Shown piece by piece: positions 53,136 through 62,015 of a stretch of 64,000 nt of DNA (position 1 is its first letter; each line of letters starts with the position of its first letter). The notes under the pieces were generated by a model. It was not told the DNA's origin. It searched no databases and saw only the letters and a list, made by a program, of their open reading frames with translations. The DNA is taken from contig NZ_AZDV01000006.1 in the NCBI RefSeq assembly GCF_001434835.1, positions 62,001-126,000 on the forward strand, given 5' to 3'. This DNA comes from Levilactobacillus acidifarinae DSM 19394 = JCM 15949 (GTDB lineage: Bacteria; Bacillota; Bacilli; Lactobacillales; Lactobacillaceae). The position numbers were made by a program, and so were the translations under genes.

Positions 53136-53342
53136 ATGAAAGCTAAACTTAGCGCACTATGTCTCACCATCTTCTACGCTAATTTAATCGGCTTGTTCGC
53201 CCACTTCATGACCAACCTCATCACCGATCGCTGGTCCGGGATTGCTCTGGCCTTACGCCTACTGCTTATCATCGCCATGGGGTTAAGTGTCGTGGGAACC
53301 GTCCGTCATTTTCTAAAATTAATCACGCCTAATCGGGCCTAA
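53136..53342 (+). CDS. Small two-helix membrane protein
   Basis: A 68-residue protein (MKAKLSALCLTIFYANLIG...). It has two hydrophobic helices (about 5-27 and 35-58) and a basic C-terminus HFLKLITPNRA. TTGGAG lies 12 bases upstream of the ATG, which is slightly long. It is divergent from the SdpI-like gene, sharing an intergenic region with ECF-like boxes. It is followed by a terminator. No family is recognised. Confidence 0.6.
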   Translation: MKAKLSALCLTIFYANLIGLFAHFMTNLITDRWSGIALALRLLLIIAMGLSVVGTVRHFLKLITPNRA

Positions 53343-53345
53343 TCC

Positions 53346-53379
53346 AACGACCGTGAAAAATCTTTTCGCGGTCGTTTTT
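53346..53379 (+). terminator. Terminator
   Basis: AACGACCG with inner TGAAAA/TTTTCG pairs to CGGTCGTT, followed by TTT. Confidence 0.85.
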
Positions 53380-53432
53380 CAATGCACTCAAAAACGCCTA
53401 ACCCGAAAGTTAGGCGTTGTACGCTCTCATCT

Positions 53433-53786
53433 TTAATAGTGTTGAGCGGCCTTGAGCACCCGATAATGGGTCACCCCGTAATGTTGGTTCACCGTCACGC
53501 GCACCCACTGGCCCTTACGAAACGGCCCCGGATTATCGCTGTTCGTTTTAAGCGTCACCATCTGCGAATGCCCCGCCGCGTTCACCGCGCGGCCCCGGTA
53601 AACGTACCCCGTGATTTGATAATTAACGGGCTGACTTAACGGCCGCGTCCCCACGCTGTGGGTGATCTGCAAATCATAGTGGGTGCCCCCGTACCGGTAG
53701 ACACACCATCCCGCTATGCCCAGAATTTCTAGCACCAATAACCCAACCGCCAATCGTCCCAAATACTGTTCGACAAATTTTTCCAA
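53433..53786 (-). CDS. YxeA-family (DUF1093) secreted or anchored protein
   Basis: A 117-residue protein. I place the start at TTG 53786, which has GGGGGA 7 bases upstream, rather than at an ATG 12 codons earlier without a site. An N-terminal helix (about 8-28) acts as signal or anchor. The domain pattern NYQITGYVYRGRAVN...RKGQWVRVTVNQHYGVTHYRVL matches DUF1093. The function is unknown; B. subtilis yxeA is linked to bacitracin-type envelope stress. Confidence 0.7.
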   Translation of the reverse strand: MEKFVEQYLGRLAVGLLVLEILGIAGWCVYRYGGTHYDLQITHSVGTRPLSQPVNYQITGYVYRGRAVNAAGHSQMVTLKTNSDNPGPFRKGQWVRVTVNQHYGVTHYRVLKAAQHY

Positions 53787-54018
53787 TATGTAATCCCCCG
53801 AATGGTTCAATTTAGGCGTCACCGGGCAACCACCCGTTTGCCGCTTCCCCGTGGCCTACCGGTAAACACCTCATCTTAGAATAAATTGGAATCCCATTAC
53901 GGGCAATAGCTTTCCAAGTCTCCACCCCAAACCTAACGAAAACGTTAAAAACGTTGGCGTTACCCATTAACCCGGCCACTAATTATTCCTGCGAATCATG
54001 GGAAGTTCTTACGTTTTG

Positions 54019-54032
54019 TGTAAGCGCTGACA
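54019..54032. promoter_or_regulatory. CcpA cre site
   Basis: TGTAAGCGCTGACA matches the cre consensus TGWAANCGNTNWCA at every position, about 55 bp upstream of the next gene's ATG. Confidence 0.7.
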
Positions 54033-54087
54033 ATTAATTAGATTCACCACAAGTTCAATGGTACACTTGGGTTAAGGAAGTGACCAA

Positions 54088-54360
54088 ATGATGCTCAATC
54101 CTCAGGCCCACCACGAATGTTTCGCCCTCCCGCAAAAAAACGGGGCACTGTTATTGATTCCCGAAACGCAGCGGGTCTTGTACACTGATCTTTTAGCCTA
54201 CCAGGAAATTGCCGACGACCTCAACGACACCTTCGACGATCCCGGCATCGACGAAGCCGCCCGCAGTCAGTGGCTCACCTACCTGGACGACCAAGCCACC
54301 CAGGCCGGACAATCCCTGGACGTGGCCACGTTAGAAGACTACCTCTTTTTACTCGATTAA
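54088..54360 (+). CDS. Small acidic protein of unknown function, probably CcpA-controlled
   Basis: A 90-residue soluble protein, strongly acidic in its second half (DDLNDTFDDPGIDEAARS, LDVATLEDYLFLLD). The start MMLNPQAHHECF follows GGAAGTGA. A perfect cre box sits 56-69 bp upstream, so expression should respond to carbon source. No domain is recognised. It is monocistronic with a terminator. Confidence 0.65.
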   Translation: MMLNPQAHHECFALPQKNGALLLIPETQRVLYTDLLAYQEIADDLNDTFDDPGIDEAARSQWLTYLDDQATQAGQSLDVATLEDYLFLLD

Positions 54361-54371
54361 ATGAACTAAAC

Positions 54372-54410
54372 AACCGGTCAGCGCTTTTCATCAAGCCGCT
54401 GGCCGGTTTT
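54372..54410 (+). terminator. Terminator
   Basis: AACCGGTCAGCG pairs with CGCTGGCCGGTT, followed by TT and GATTT. Confidence 0.82.
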
Positions 54411-54413
54411 GAT

Positions 54414-54833
54414 TTAACGGCGTTGTTTGACCCACTGATAGGCCAATACGAAAATGCCCGCCGCCACCAAGAACAGCCGGTAAATCAGACTCGTTCCCCA
54501 GCGCACAACGGCAAATTCATGGTCCCCGGCATCCCCAATTCGGGCCACCCCAAAGTGGCCGGTATTGGCGTAAGATGAGCCGGTCCGCACCGCTTCTTGG
54601 TCCGCATTGTCGTGCGGGTGTTGTAGCTTTTCACCCAAATCTGCCGTCTGGTTGAACGAGCCGAACGTGCGGCGATAGACCGTCGGGAAAACAATCAAAT
54701 AACTCAACAGGTAATACCCATCCCAGCCGTTCAGGTGCCAGCTAAAGGAGATGGGCGTCAATTCCATGCCACTGATCAAAATCAACAAGGCCGCCGGAAA
54801 CAGCCCCTTTAAATATAATTGTTTTCGGGTCAT
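54414..54833 (-). CDS. Membrane protein of unknown function
   Basis: A 139-residue protein. The start at ATG 54833 follows GGAGAG. Three hydrophobic segments (about 9-25, 36-52 and 112-132) flank a polar loop of about 60 residues (GEKLQHPHDNADQEAVRTGSS). The loop contains no metal or catalytic motif that I recognise. It is monocistronic and convergent with the preceding small acidic gene. Confidence 0.6.
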   Translation of the reverse strand: MTRKQLYLKGLFPAALLILISGMELTPISFSWHLNGWDGYYLLSYLIVFPTVYRRTFGSFNQTADLGEKLQHPHDNADQEAVRTGSSYANTGHFGVARIGDAGDHEFAVVRWGTSLIYRLFLVAAGIFVLAYQWVKQRR

Positions 54834-55026
54834 CTTGCTCTCTCCTTCATTAATCTGCTTGGTGTCTTTAAACTCTAAATGTCGGCCTCGCCAAAGCAAG
54901 CTAGTGAACATACTTAGGCATTTAGAGTCTGAATAGATGCATCCGCCCCCACCTTCTTCTATCCTATAGCTAAGCTCATGTTTAAGACTAGCTCAGTTTA
55001 GGTCCATAGATTGGAGGAGAAACACC

Positions 55027-55296
55027 ATGACGAAAGTTTATTACCCCGTCACCCTAGCAAAAATCGTGATGATTCTGTTTAATTTAGCCATCTTAGTGGC
55101 GGGACTCGCCCTCCACGACGCCCTCTGGTTGTCCGGCGTCTTCTTCTGCGGCCTGATTGGCGTTCAATTTCACTTCACCGTCTTCGAAGACACCCGCGAT
55201 ACCAACTGGGCCAACCGGCTGGACATCTGGTTGTCGCTACTGACCCTGTTATTTCTACTCTGTAAATTCTTCGTGGTGACCGCGGTTCCCGCCTAA
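55027..55296 (+). CDS. Small three-helix membrane protein
   Basis: An 89-residue protein with three hydrophobic helices (about 9-28, 31-50 and 66-86) and an acidic loop FEDTRDTNWANR. GGAGGAG precedes the ATG. It stands alone. No family is recognised; sequence composition and the strong ribosome site support it being real. Confidence 0.62.
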   Translation: MTKVYYPVTLAKIVMILFNLAILVAGLALHDALWLSGVFFCGLIGVQFHFTVFEDTRDTNWANRLDIWLSLLTLLFLLCKFFVVTAVPA

Positions 55297-55492
55297 AGGG
55301 ACCGGTCCGTGACCTTTTTAAATTCTACGCTAGATTAGGCTTAATCGCCCAATCTTTTTTTGATTTAACCGCTCTTTTGCGGATTAATGTCTAGTAACAA
55401 TTATTACAATACCAATTCGTTTGGCGGATTAGCCTAGTGCGCCATTTCTCCCGGTGCTACACTGAAAGTAAGTCTAAAGGAGGAATTTTGAG

Positions 55493-56791
55493 ATGCGCAA
55501 AATCGTTCAAGGCGCGTTGGTTTGTGGCTTGGGACTGAGTGCGTGGTTCGGCTTGACCGCCACGACCACCGCTCACGCCGCTAGTTACTCGGCCGCGCGC
55601 AGTCAATCCGTCAAGTTGGTCTGGCGCAAGAGCATGGGCCAAAAGACCTACACCGCGACCACCGGGGCCCGTTATTCCAAGCACCTCGGGACCAAGTACG
55701 GGAATAATTCAACCACGAAAACGGTGGTCTGGGTCACCGACGCCCACGAAAAACTCTACCGACCGGCCAAGGGCACGTCCGCCATTTACTATCACGTTAA
55801 AAGCAGCGACGGGAAGCTTCAGGGCTGGATCTGGCGCGGCTATCTGAAGACCACCCAGGCACACACCACCACAACTAAGGGGCAGTATTCCGCGGCCCGT
55901 TCTAATTCCGTCAAGTTGGTCTGGCGTAAGAGTATGAAGCAACACGCTTACGTTGCCACTACCGGTGCCCGCTATTCCCAGCACCTGGGAACCAAGTACG
56001 GTAACAACGCCGACACGGCCGACGTGACCTGGTTAACCGACGGCCACGAAAAGCTCTACCGTAAGGCTAAGGGCAGCTCAGCCATTTACTACCACGTCAA
56101 GAGTCGCGACGGCCAGCTCCAAGGCTGGATCTGGCGCGGTTATCTCAAGGCCCAAACTGCCGACAGCCAGGATAATCCCGCGACAACTACCAGCACGACC
56201 GACCTTAAGGCTAACCAATCCGCCAAGAGTTTTACGGTCCAGAAGAGTGCCAATAACGACGTACTCGGGCAGCAAAACAACGCCTTTACCCAACTAGTCA
56301 CCGCGCAACTGGTCAAGGACGGCTTCAAGGTCAGTCAGGACCTCGCCGGGGCCTACCAGGGACTCGCCCATATTGATGATTGGGACGGTGCCCTCACCAC
56401 GACCGCCTTCGCCGATAATTTTGATCCCTACGATCAAGTCACCGGCAAACTCAAGGCCAAGGACATCAACTTCCTTTACTCCAGTACCGCTGGTCGGGTG
56501 GGCTCCAGTCACGATAAGTTGACCGCTAATATGGACCCGTGGTTCCCCGAAGACATCCAACAAGTTTTGGGCACTAAGGTCGATCCAGATACCGGGGACG
56601 CTAAAACGCTGGTCAAGGATCTCGCTCAGTATTTAGAGCAGACCCTTAATCGCGATAAAATGAAGAACTTTTACTTAAACGCCGCCGTGGGTTATCCCGC
56701 TAGCATGGGCTACACCACCTACAACACCGATACGGACCTCTCCGTTGAGTTCCAACTGCTGTACACCAAGGTCGCCGACGGTAAACATTAA
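55493..56791 (+). CDS. Secreted surface protein with two 100-residue GWIWRG repeats
   Basis: A 432-residue protein. A signal peptide (about 1-28, ending AHA) precedes two near-identical modules of exactly 100 residues each, starting YSAARSxSVKLVWRKSM and ending LQGWIWRGYLK. The DNA copies are offset by 300 bp (55611 and 55911). A Thr/Asp-rich linker follows. The C-terminal domain of about 190 residues (AFTQLVTAQLVKDGF...TTYNTDTDLSVEFQLLYTKV) has no cysteine and no recognised family. The repeats look SH3/SLAP-like and may bind the wall. A strong AAAGGAGG site is present. Confidence 0.82.
   Translation: MRKIVQGALVCGLGLSAWFGLTATTTAHAASYSAARSQSVKLVWRKSMGQKTYTATTGARYSKHLGTKYGNNSTTKTVVWVTDAHEKLYRPAKGTSAIYYHVKSSDGKLQGWIWRGYLKTTQAHTTTTKGQYSAARSNSVKLVWRKSMKQHAYVATTGARYSQHLGTKYGNNADTADVTWLTDGHEKLYRKAKGSSAIYYHVKSRDGQLQGWIWRGYLKAQTADSQDNPATTTSTTDLKANQSAKSFTVQKSANNDVLGQQNNAFTQLVTAQLVKDGFKVSQDLAGAYQGLAHIDDWDGALTTTAFADNFDPYDQVTGKLKAKDINFLYSSTAGRVGSSHDKLTANMDPWFPEDIQQVLGTKVDPDTGDAKTLVKDLAQYLEQTLNRDKMKNFYLNAAVGYPASMGYTTYNTDTDLSVEFQLLYTKVADGKH
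55589..56143 (+). repeat. Tandem 300-bp coding repeat
   Basis: Two copies of one module inside the surface-protein gene are in register at exactly 300 bp. They are highly alike at protein level and somewhat diverged at third positions. Confidence 0.85.
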
Positions 56792-56804
56792 CCCCAGAAT
56801 CCCC

Positions 56805-56844
56805 AAATAGCGTTGCCGTCAATCTCGACGACAACGCTATTTTT
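56805..56844 (+). terminator. Terminator of the surface-protein gene
   Basis: AAATAGCGTTG pairs with CAACGCTATTT, with an inner CGTC/GACG stem and a T run. Confidence 0.9.
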
Positions 56845-57262
56845 AGTATGGTCTCCGATGACCAGCTTACCCTTTGGCTCAAATTGCCAATTTTCGTTTC
56901 AATGGGTTGCAATTAACGATGACACAACTGATTTTGACCGCAAGCGACCCCCACCATCACCGCCATTCCCCCCGGTCGGCAGCGCTGGTGCTTCAAGCTG
57001 TTCAATAGTCATGCCTTTGTTAATGCCCCAAAACTATGTATTCCATAGAACAGTCTTACTATAGACTTCCTCGACCGCCCTGACAAGCTTTTAAATATTA
57101 CATTTGTCCTGGTCCGGGTCGGTTTGGGCCTAGACCATTTCCCGTACTAACCGACCATTAGTCAGTAACTAACCCGGCCAATACCGTTAGACCATCCACT
57201 CATTCTTTTACCGTGGTCAGCAAATTTCATCGCCGGATTCATTCTTTTTGACCGCTAAAAAA
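56845..57262. other. Intergenic region without a recognised feature
   Basis: About 420 bp with a C-rich stretch near 56940-56990. I see no ORF with a ribosome site, no repeat from elsewhere in the window and no clear hairpin. Confidence 0.4.
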
Positions 57263-57288
57263 CGGCCGCCGACTTTTGCCAACGACCG
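57263..57288 (-). terminator. Terminator of the 57.5-57.3 kb gene
   Basis: On the minus strand CGGTCGTTGGC pairs with GTCGGCGGCCG (with G-U pairs) around AAAA, followed by six T. Confidence 0.75.
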
Positions 57289-57303
57289 CTCACCATAAAT
57301 AGT

Positions 57304-57492
57304 TTAATTCCGGGTGCGTTTCCCGGAGAAGCTAAAGACCCCCATGAGGGTAAAAAGCAGGCCCGCGCCCACGCCACCGATATTATACGCGACGTTGAGA
57401 TAGACGTTTTCAAGCACCGTAATCATTAAAAACACGACGCCCAGCCAAAAGTAGAAATTCTTATAAAAAGTTCCGTTAAACCCAAATCTCAT
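57304..57492 (-). CDS. Small two-helix membrane protein
   Basis: A 62-residue protein (MRFGFNGTFYKNFYFWLG...). It has two hydrophobic helices (about 12-30 and 36-54) and a basic end SFSGKRTRN. GGGGG lies 9 bases upstream of the ATG, and a terminator follows. No family is recognised. It lies just downstream of the regulatory RNA candidate, on the same strand. Confidence 0.58.
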   Translation of the reverse strand: MRFGFNGTFYKNFYFWLGVVFLMITVLENVYLNVAYNIGGVGAGLLFTLMGVFSFSGKRTRN

Positions 57493-57630
57493 AGGTCCTG
57501 GCCCCCTTTGTCGTCTGCTTGCTGATCAGACGGATTAGCCCGTGTTCATCACTGAGCTTATCCTTATGGTATCGTGTTCATCCGGTCGCCACAATCAGGC
57601 ATTTCCCTGATTTCTGTCGAGTAAATCGAC

Positions 57631-57658
57631 AAAAAAACCGGAGTAACCACACTCCGGT
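57631..57658 (-). terminator. Terminator
   Basis: ACCGGAGT pairs with ACTCCGGT, followed by TTTTTT on the minus strand. Confidence 0.9.
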
Positions 57659-57899
57659 TCCCACTAGCATCATTAGAGTTTAAGCGTATCACAGTTTGTA
57701 GTCAGGAAACGTCGTCGCTCAAATTAGCTAAAACCTCAATATGTAGTATTGAGTTTGTTCAGTGCCAACCTCGAACAACACACCGTTATTCGAAGTATGA
57801 ATAAAATCTAATCGTCACAATTAGGATTTATTCACAAAATCAAGAAACTGCAAAACGCTTCTATTTCCCAGCTTCTCTGAAAGATTGATTGGTATTACA
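57631..57899 (-). ncRNA. Candidate structured RNA downstream of the sensor-kinase operon
   Basis: Promoter TTGCAA-16 bp-TATACT (57933-57906) and terminator (57658-57631) bound about 265 bases. No ORF with a ribosome site is present. Stems include GAATAAA...TTTATTC (12 of 14 pairs, around 57794-57831), CTCAATA/TATTGAG and CGAA/TTCG. A cre box overlaps the -35. Confidence 0.5.
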
Positions 57900-57905
57900 A
57901 CTCTT

Positions 57906-57933
57906 AGTATATCAGAGGTACCTATAATTGCAA
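57906..57933 (-). promoter_or_regulatory. Promoter of the candidate structured RNA
   Basis: On the minus strand TTGCAA (57933-57928), 16 bp, TATACT (57911-57906). Confidence 0.65.
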
Positions 57934-57942
57934 GCGCTTTCT
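57929..57942 (-). promoter_or_regulatory. CcpA cre-like site over the -35
   Basis: AGAAAGCGCTTGCA on the minus strand fits cre except for the first base. Its position on the -35 implies repression by CcpA. Confidence 0.55.
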
Positions 57943-58009
57943 TTACAATTATACATTTCTTAGATAAACAATAAGTTATTACTTAGTTTGTGAAATTTAC
58001 TTACCTCGC

Positions 58010-59329
58010 CTAAATCATCGGGAAGGTAACCACTAATCGGCCCCAATGTAATTTCGTTTCGAGCTGTAAGGTCACCGTGGGCGGTAACCCCTTCAAGACA
58101 TCGGCGTAGTCTAGCCCAAAATGGGCCCCCATCAATCGGTTCCCGTGAATGAGTTGGACGTCAGTGGGCACCGGAAAGGTTAGCTCAACCCACGCTAATT
58201 CCACAGATTCCGTAATTTTCAGATTAACCACCGCGGGTTCCAACGACGCCACCGCTCGGACAGTCGCCGGTAAGGCCTGGGTCAGCACGCGACCCACCCG
58301 TTGGTTAACCGCGACCGTCGCGATTAACGGCTTAGGAATATCAACAAACAGGTTGACTCCGAGCCGCTGCGCCAATAAATAATCGTGATAAATCCCGTAC
58401 TGCACGACGCCTTGTGGCATGTTATTCAAATCATCGATCGTTAAATCCGCGGCGTCACTGGTCTTCCACTTCGAGCGAATATCGATGTAGTACTGCCGAA
58501 ATCCCGCGTAATCCTTTTCGTTGAGGTAGCCCCCCAAGCCCAGCAGAATATTCTGATAGTCGTGGCGAAATTTACGCACCAACACCGACTGCCGTTGTAA
58601 CTCCGTCGTATACTGCTGATGATAAGCCTGATGGCGACGCTGACTTCGGGCGTGTTCTTGCTGCAAATGGGTCTGCAGTAAGAAATAGACGCTTACGGAG
58701 AAGCTCACCATGACCACCCCCGTGATGCCCACCAGAAAAAGCAGGTACCCCGTCGAACGATGTAATAACCGTAATAGCGACAAAAACGTCATGAAGACGC
58801 CCCACATCACCGTCATAAACAAGAGTAACCAATACTGGGTTCGGCGGCTAATCACGGATTGCATAAAATTTTCCATTGGGGCTTGCGTCCCTAACAACCC
58901 CAACGCAATCATTGAAAAAATCACCGAACTAAAGGTCAATAAGACGAGTACGCCTAACGTCGTCACGGTGAAGTGATACGACGTTAAGAGGGCCGTCAAC
59001 GTGACACTCACACTATTCACAAAGGCACTTAGTAGGTAGTCCAGAATCGAAACGGATAGGAAGGCCGGAATCAATTGCAGTCGTTTGCGATAACCCAGCC
59101 ACCCCAACTCAATTGCCAATAGGATCAGCACCGAAAATCCCCGTAGCCACGCCCAAATTTCCCACCTGGCTAATAAATTCAGTGCCGTAAACAAGACGGC
59201 TAATCCCACGTAAGCCCATTGAAACCAACGCGTCCGCAAAGTTGGAAACCAGTAAAATTGAAAGGAGATGAACCACGCACACATCACAAAGTTAGTGACC
59301 CAAAAATCGCTACCACTTGGTGTTAACAT
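58010..59329 (-). CDS. HPK10-like sensor with phosphoacceptor His but no ATP-binding boxes
   Basis: A 439-residue protein. About six membrane helices (residues 10-215) precede a coiled coil and a dimerisation segment VRKFRHDYQNILLGLGGYL, in which His256 is the expected phosphoacceptor of the Agr/Pln-type (HPK10) family. The C-terminal part should be a HATPase_c domain, but there is no NxxDNAxEA N-box and no GxGLG G-box. RVLTQALPATVRAV stands where the N-box should be. It is a paralogue of the neighbouring sensor (59347-60684). It is the last gene of a four-gene operon. Confidence 0.82.
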   Translation of the reverse strand: MLTPSGSDFWVTNFVMCAWFISFQFYWFPTLRTRWFQWAYVGLAVLFTALNLLARWEIWAWLRGFSVLILLAIELGWLGYRKRLQLIPAFLSVSILDYLLSAFVNSVSVTLTALLTSYHFTVTTLGVLVLLTFSSVIFSMIALGLLGTQAPMENFMQSVISRRTQYWLLLFMTVMWGVFMTFLSLLRLLHRSTGYLLFLVGITGVVMVSFSVSVYFLLQTHLQQEHARSQRRHQAYHQQYTTELQRQSVLVRKFRHDYQNILLGLGGYLNEKDYAGFRQYYIDIRSKWKTSDAADLTIDDLNNMPQGVVQYGIYHDYLLAQRLGVNLFVDIPKPLIATVAVNQRVGRVLTQALPATVRAVASLEPAVVNLKITESVELAWVELTFPVPTDVQLIHGNRLMGAHFGLDYADVLKGLPPTVTLQLETKLHWGRLVVTFPMI

Positions 59330-59346
59330 CTTGGTCGTCGCCTCCC

Positions 59347-60684
59347 TCAGTTCTGGCCGTTCTTAGGTAACACGATCTCCAACTGTCCCCAGTGTCGCTT
59401 AACCTGCAGGACCATACTGGTATCTAAGGTCAGATTCTGCGTGACCTGACTAAAGTCTAGCTGGCCTTGAGTGCTAGTCAGTTGATGGGCAGCCGTTACT
59501 TGCGCGTGATCACCCACCGGAAAGGTTAACTGAAAACGCACGTCGTACTGGGTGTCTAACAGCTCCAGCGACACCATGGCTGGTTGCATCTGGGCGGCGT
59601 AAGGCAACACGATGGGAAACGTTCGCGTGACGATCCGCGCTAATTGACGCAACGCTTCGATGGTCAACGTCAGGGGCTCCGGAGTGTTCACGTACATATC
59701 AACCCCGAGCCGCCGGGCTTCCAAATACTGATGATAAACTTCGTAACGAACCCCAATCTTAGGAATGTTGGCTAAATCATCAATCGTTAGATCCGCAGCG
59801 TTACTGGTCGTCCACCGCGAGCGAATATCGATATAGAGTTGCCGAAACCCCGCGTAGTCGTGCGCAGCCAGGTAGCCACCTAATCCCAACAACATGTTTT
59901 GGTAGTCGTGTTGAAACTGGCGGACTAACACCACTTGCCGGTGAAGTTCCGCCTCGTATTGATCGCGAAACCGTTTATCCTGAAGCTGTGCGTGGGTGTG
60001 TTCCACTTGAAGGTGACTCTGTACCAGAATATAGGCGCTTAGCGTAAAGCCCAACATCAAGACGCCCGAGATGCCCATGAGAAAGACGAGATACCCCACC
60101 GAACCGTCCAATGCTTGCAGGGAATATTCAAACAGACTAAAGACCAACATCATGATTGACATCAGACTCAAAAACAGATACTCCACATCCCGGCCTAACA
60201 TCGATTGTACCAAGTTCTCGATGGGCGCCTGAGTGGAGAACGCCCCCAGTAGCGTCAGGGTAAAGAACACGGAATCAAACGTTAACGTCACCGCATTTCC
60301 CATCAACGTATTCATAAAATGAACGTTGGTTAATAACATCGTGACCGTTAGACTGACCGTATCCACAAACTCGATCAGCAGGTACGCTAAAATCGTCATG
60401 CTCACAAAGACCGGTAAATAACGCCGATTGTGGGGAACCAATAACAGGCACTCGCCGCCCACTAACATTAAGGCCGGTAACGAAGTGAATAACGCATGCT
60501 GGGTAAACACCATGAACCACGAATCCACCGTGGCGTACGCCGCAGCTAATCCTAGAGCGTACGCGCTAAAGTGACGCACCCGCAATTGGGGCAACCAATA
60601 ATATTGAAAATAGACGAACCAAAACCCCATCACAAAATCGGCCAACCAAAAGCTAGGAACCGTTACGGCTAACACGCTAGTCAC
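59347..60684 (-). CDS. HPK10-like sensor with phosphoacceptor His but no ATP-binding boxes, paralogue
   Basis: A 445-residue protein with the same plan: about six helices, then LVRQFQHDYQNMLLGLGGYL with His259. The pseudo-ATPase domain reads ARIVTRTFPIVLPY where the N-box should lie and has no glycine-rich box. Long shared stretches with the next sensor (YIDIRSRWTTSNAADLTIDDL versus YIDIRSKWKTSDAADLTIDDL) show duplication. Its start overlaps the end of the upstream kinase gene by 8 bp. Confidence 0.82.
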   Translation of the reverse strand: MTSVLAVTVPSFWLADFVMGFWFVYFQYYWLPQLRVRHFSAYALGLAAAYATVDSWFMVFTQHALFTSLPALMLVGGECLLLVPHNRRYLPVFVSMTILAYLLIEFVDTVSLTVTMLLTNVHFMNTLMGNAVTLTFDSVFFTLTLLGAFSTQAPIENLVQSMLGRDVEYLFLSLMSIMMLVFSLFEYSLQALDGSVGYLVFLMGISGVLMLGFTLSAYILVQSHLQVEHTHAQLQDKRFRDQYEAELHRQVVLVRQFQHDYQNMLLGLGGYLAAHDYAGFRQLYIDIRSRWTTSNAADLTIDDLANIPKIGVRYEVYHQYLEARRLGVDMYVNTPEPLTLTIEALRQLARIVTRTFPIVLPYAAQMQPAMVSLELLDTQYDVRFQLTFPVGDHAQVTAAHQLTSTQGQLDFSQVTQNLTLDTSMVLQVKRHWGQLEIVLPKNGQN

Positions 60685-62011
60685 CTCCCGTCTTCGTTAG
60701 AATAATCGTAAAGTAGAGATGGTGCCGTTTGATCATAATTTGTAACGACGCGTTGGGGGTTTGGTCGACGATTTCTTGAACCGTACTCAACCCCAGGCCG
60801 TGGCCCCCACCCTTCGTGGTGTAACCGGCCCGCATAAATTGTGTGATGGCGGGTGGCGTTTCCGTGGAGATCGGATTAGCGACCGCCAATTCGACGGCAT
60901 CCGGATAATCCAAAATCGCACAGTAGATTTCGGGAATTTCCCCCACCAAAGGGGCCTCAATTGCATTATCCAGTAAGATTCCCAGTACTCGTAATAGTTG
61001 GACATTATTCATGGGAATCATCTGAATGGCCTCGGGAACCTCCAGGCGAAAATGCCAGTGGTGGTTTTGCGCCGCTAAGATCTTCTGAAACAGGAGATTT
61101 TTTAAGGGCGGATCGTTCAGCCGCTGTAAGCCATCAATTTCCAGCCCAGCTAATTGGTTAGTGGTTTGCCAGCGCGTGTTTAACGTCTGATAGTACCGCT
61201 CCAAACCCTGATAATCTTCCGCGTCTAAGTAATCCCCCAACCGGAGCATTTGATCTTGATACGTTCGTTTAAAATCCCGAATGTTTTGAACTTGATCCGA
61301 AATTCGCCGGTCGTACCGGCTTTGGAGCATCGCCGTTTGGTAATCGGCCTTCACCCGCTGGCGGATCATAAAGCTCCGTAAAAAGATAAACAGGCTGACT
61401 ACGATCAGACCAATCATGAGCACTTCAATTCCCAGAGCAAACGTCAACATGCCCTGGCTGAGGCTCATCTGGTGAATAATGGCCGACGATAGTCCCACTA
61501 ACACCGATAAACTCAGTAAGAGTGACAAGACGGTCCACTGTTCTCGGCGACTCAACGCCAGCTGATCGAGATTCCCCGGTTGGACGTGCATCCCCGCCAC
61601 TCCCAAGGAGATCAATGAGTAGACAATCAGCTGCACCGTCAGTCGGCTACCCACGCCCATGACGCTTTGTGCCACACCGTCCCCCCAGAGTTGCCGCATT
61701 AGTTCCCACGAGAAATCATTAACCAACACCACAATCAAAAAAATAATAATCGTAGCGTTCAGAAAAACCAGGGCTAAGTTCCGGTGGTGACGAACGAGGT
61801 AACTTAAGGCCGCTAGTGGGGGAATAACCAAGCTCCAGCCTTCCCCAATCACCGCCGGGAGCAACGCCCAACCAACCCATTTAACGGGCAACGTCCAATT
61901 TTGGGGCCGAATTTCCCCAATCCAGATCGTCCAGAACCACTGCATGGTCATCGCCAAGACAAAGTTAACCCAGAAATTTTGATCAAATAAATGAAAAGTC
62001 ACGTTCATCAC
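60677..62011 (-). CDS. HPK10-like sensor with intact ATPase boxes but no phosphoacceptor His
   Basis: A 444-residue protein. About six helices are followed by a dimerisation segment IRDFKRTYQDQMLRLGDYL, aligned with RKFRHDYQNILLGLGGYL of its neighbours. Arg249 replaces the phosphoacceptor His and Thr250 the following Asp. The HATPase_c domain looks functional: N-box RVLGILLDNAIEA (Asp348, Asn349) and G-box TTKGGGHGLGLSTV (about 398-411). It sits 4 bp after the response regulator gene and overlaps the next sensor gene. It could bind ATP but not autophosphorylate in the normal way. Confidence 0.85.
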   Translation of the reverse strand: MMNVTFHLFDQNFWVNFVLAMTMQWFWTIWIGEIRPQNWTLPVKWVGWALLPAVIGEGWSLVIPPLAALSYLVRHHRNLALVFLNATIIIFLIVVLVNDFSWELMRQLWGDGVAQSVMGVGSRLTVQLIVYSLISLGVAGMHVQPGNLDQLALSRREQWTVLSLLLSLSVLVGLSSAIIHQMSLSQGMLTFALGIEVLMIGLIVVSLFIFLRSFMIRQRVKADYQTAMLQSRYDRRISDQVQNIRDFKRTYQDQMLRLGDYLDAEDYQGLERYYQTLNTRWQTTNQLAGLEIDGLQRLNDPPLKNLLFQKILAAQNHHWHFRLEVPEAIQMIPMNNVQLLRVLGILLDNAIEAPLVGEIPEIYCAILDYPDAVELAVANPISTETPPAITQFMRAGYTTKGGGHGLGLSTVQEIVDQTPNASLQIMIKRHHLYFTIILTKTGGD

Positions 62012-62015
62012 CCTA

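Noticed and set aside
57631-57899. Short frames inside the candidate structured RNA (for example a 16-codon frame starting TTG).
   Set aside because: Weak or absent ribosome sites; the stems explain the sequence better.
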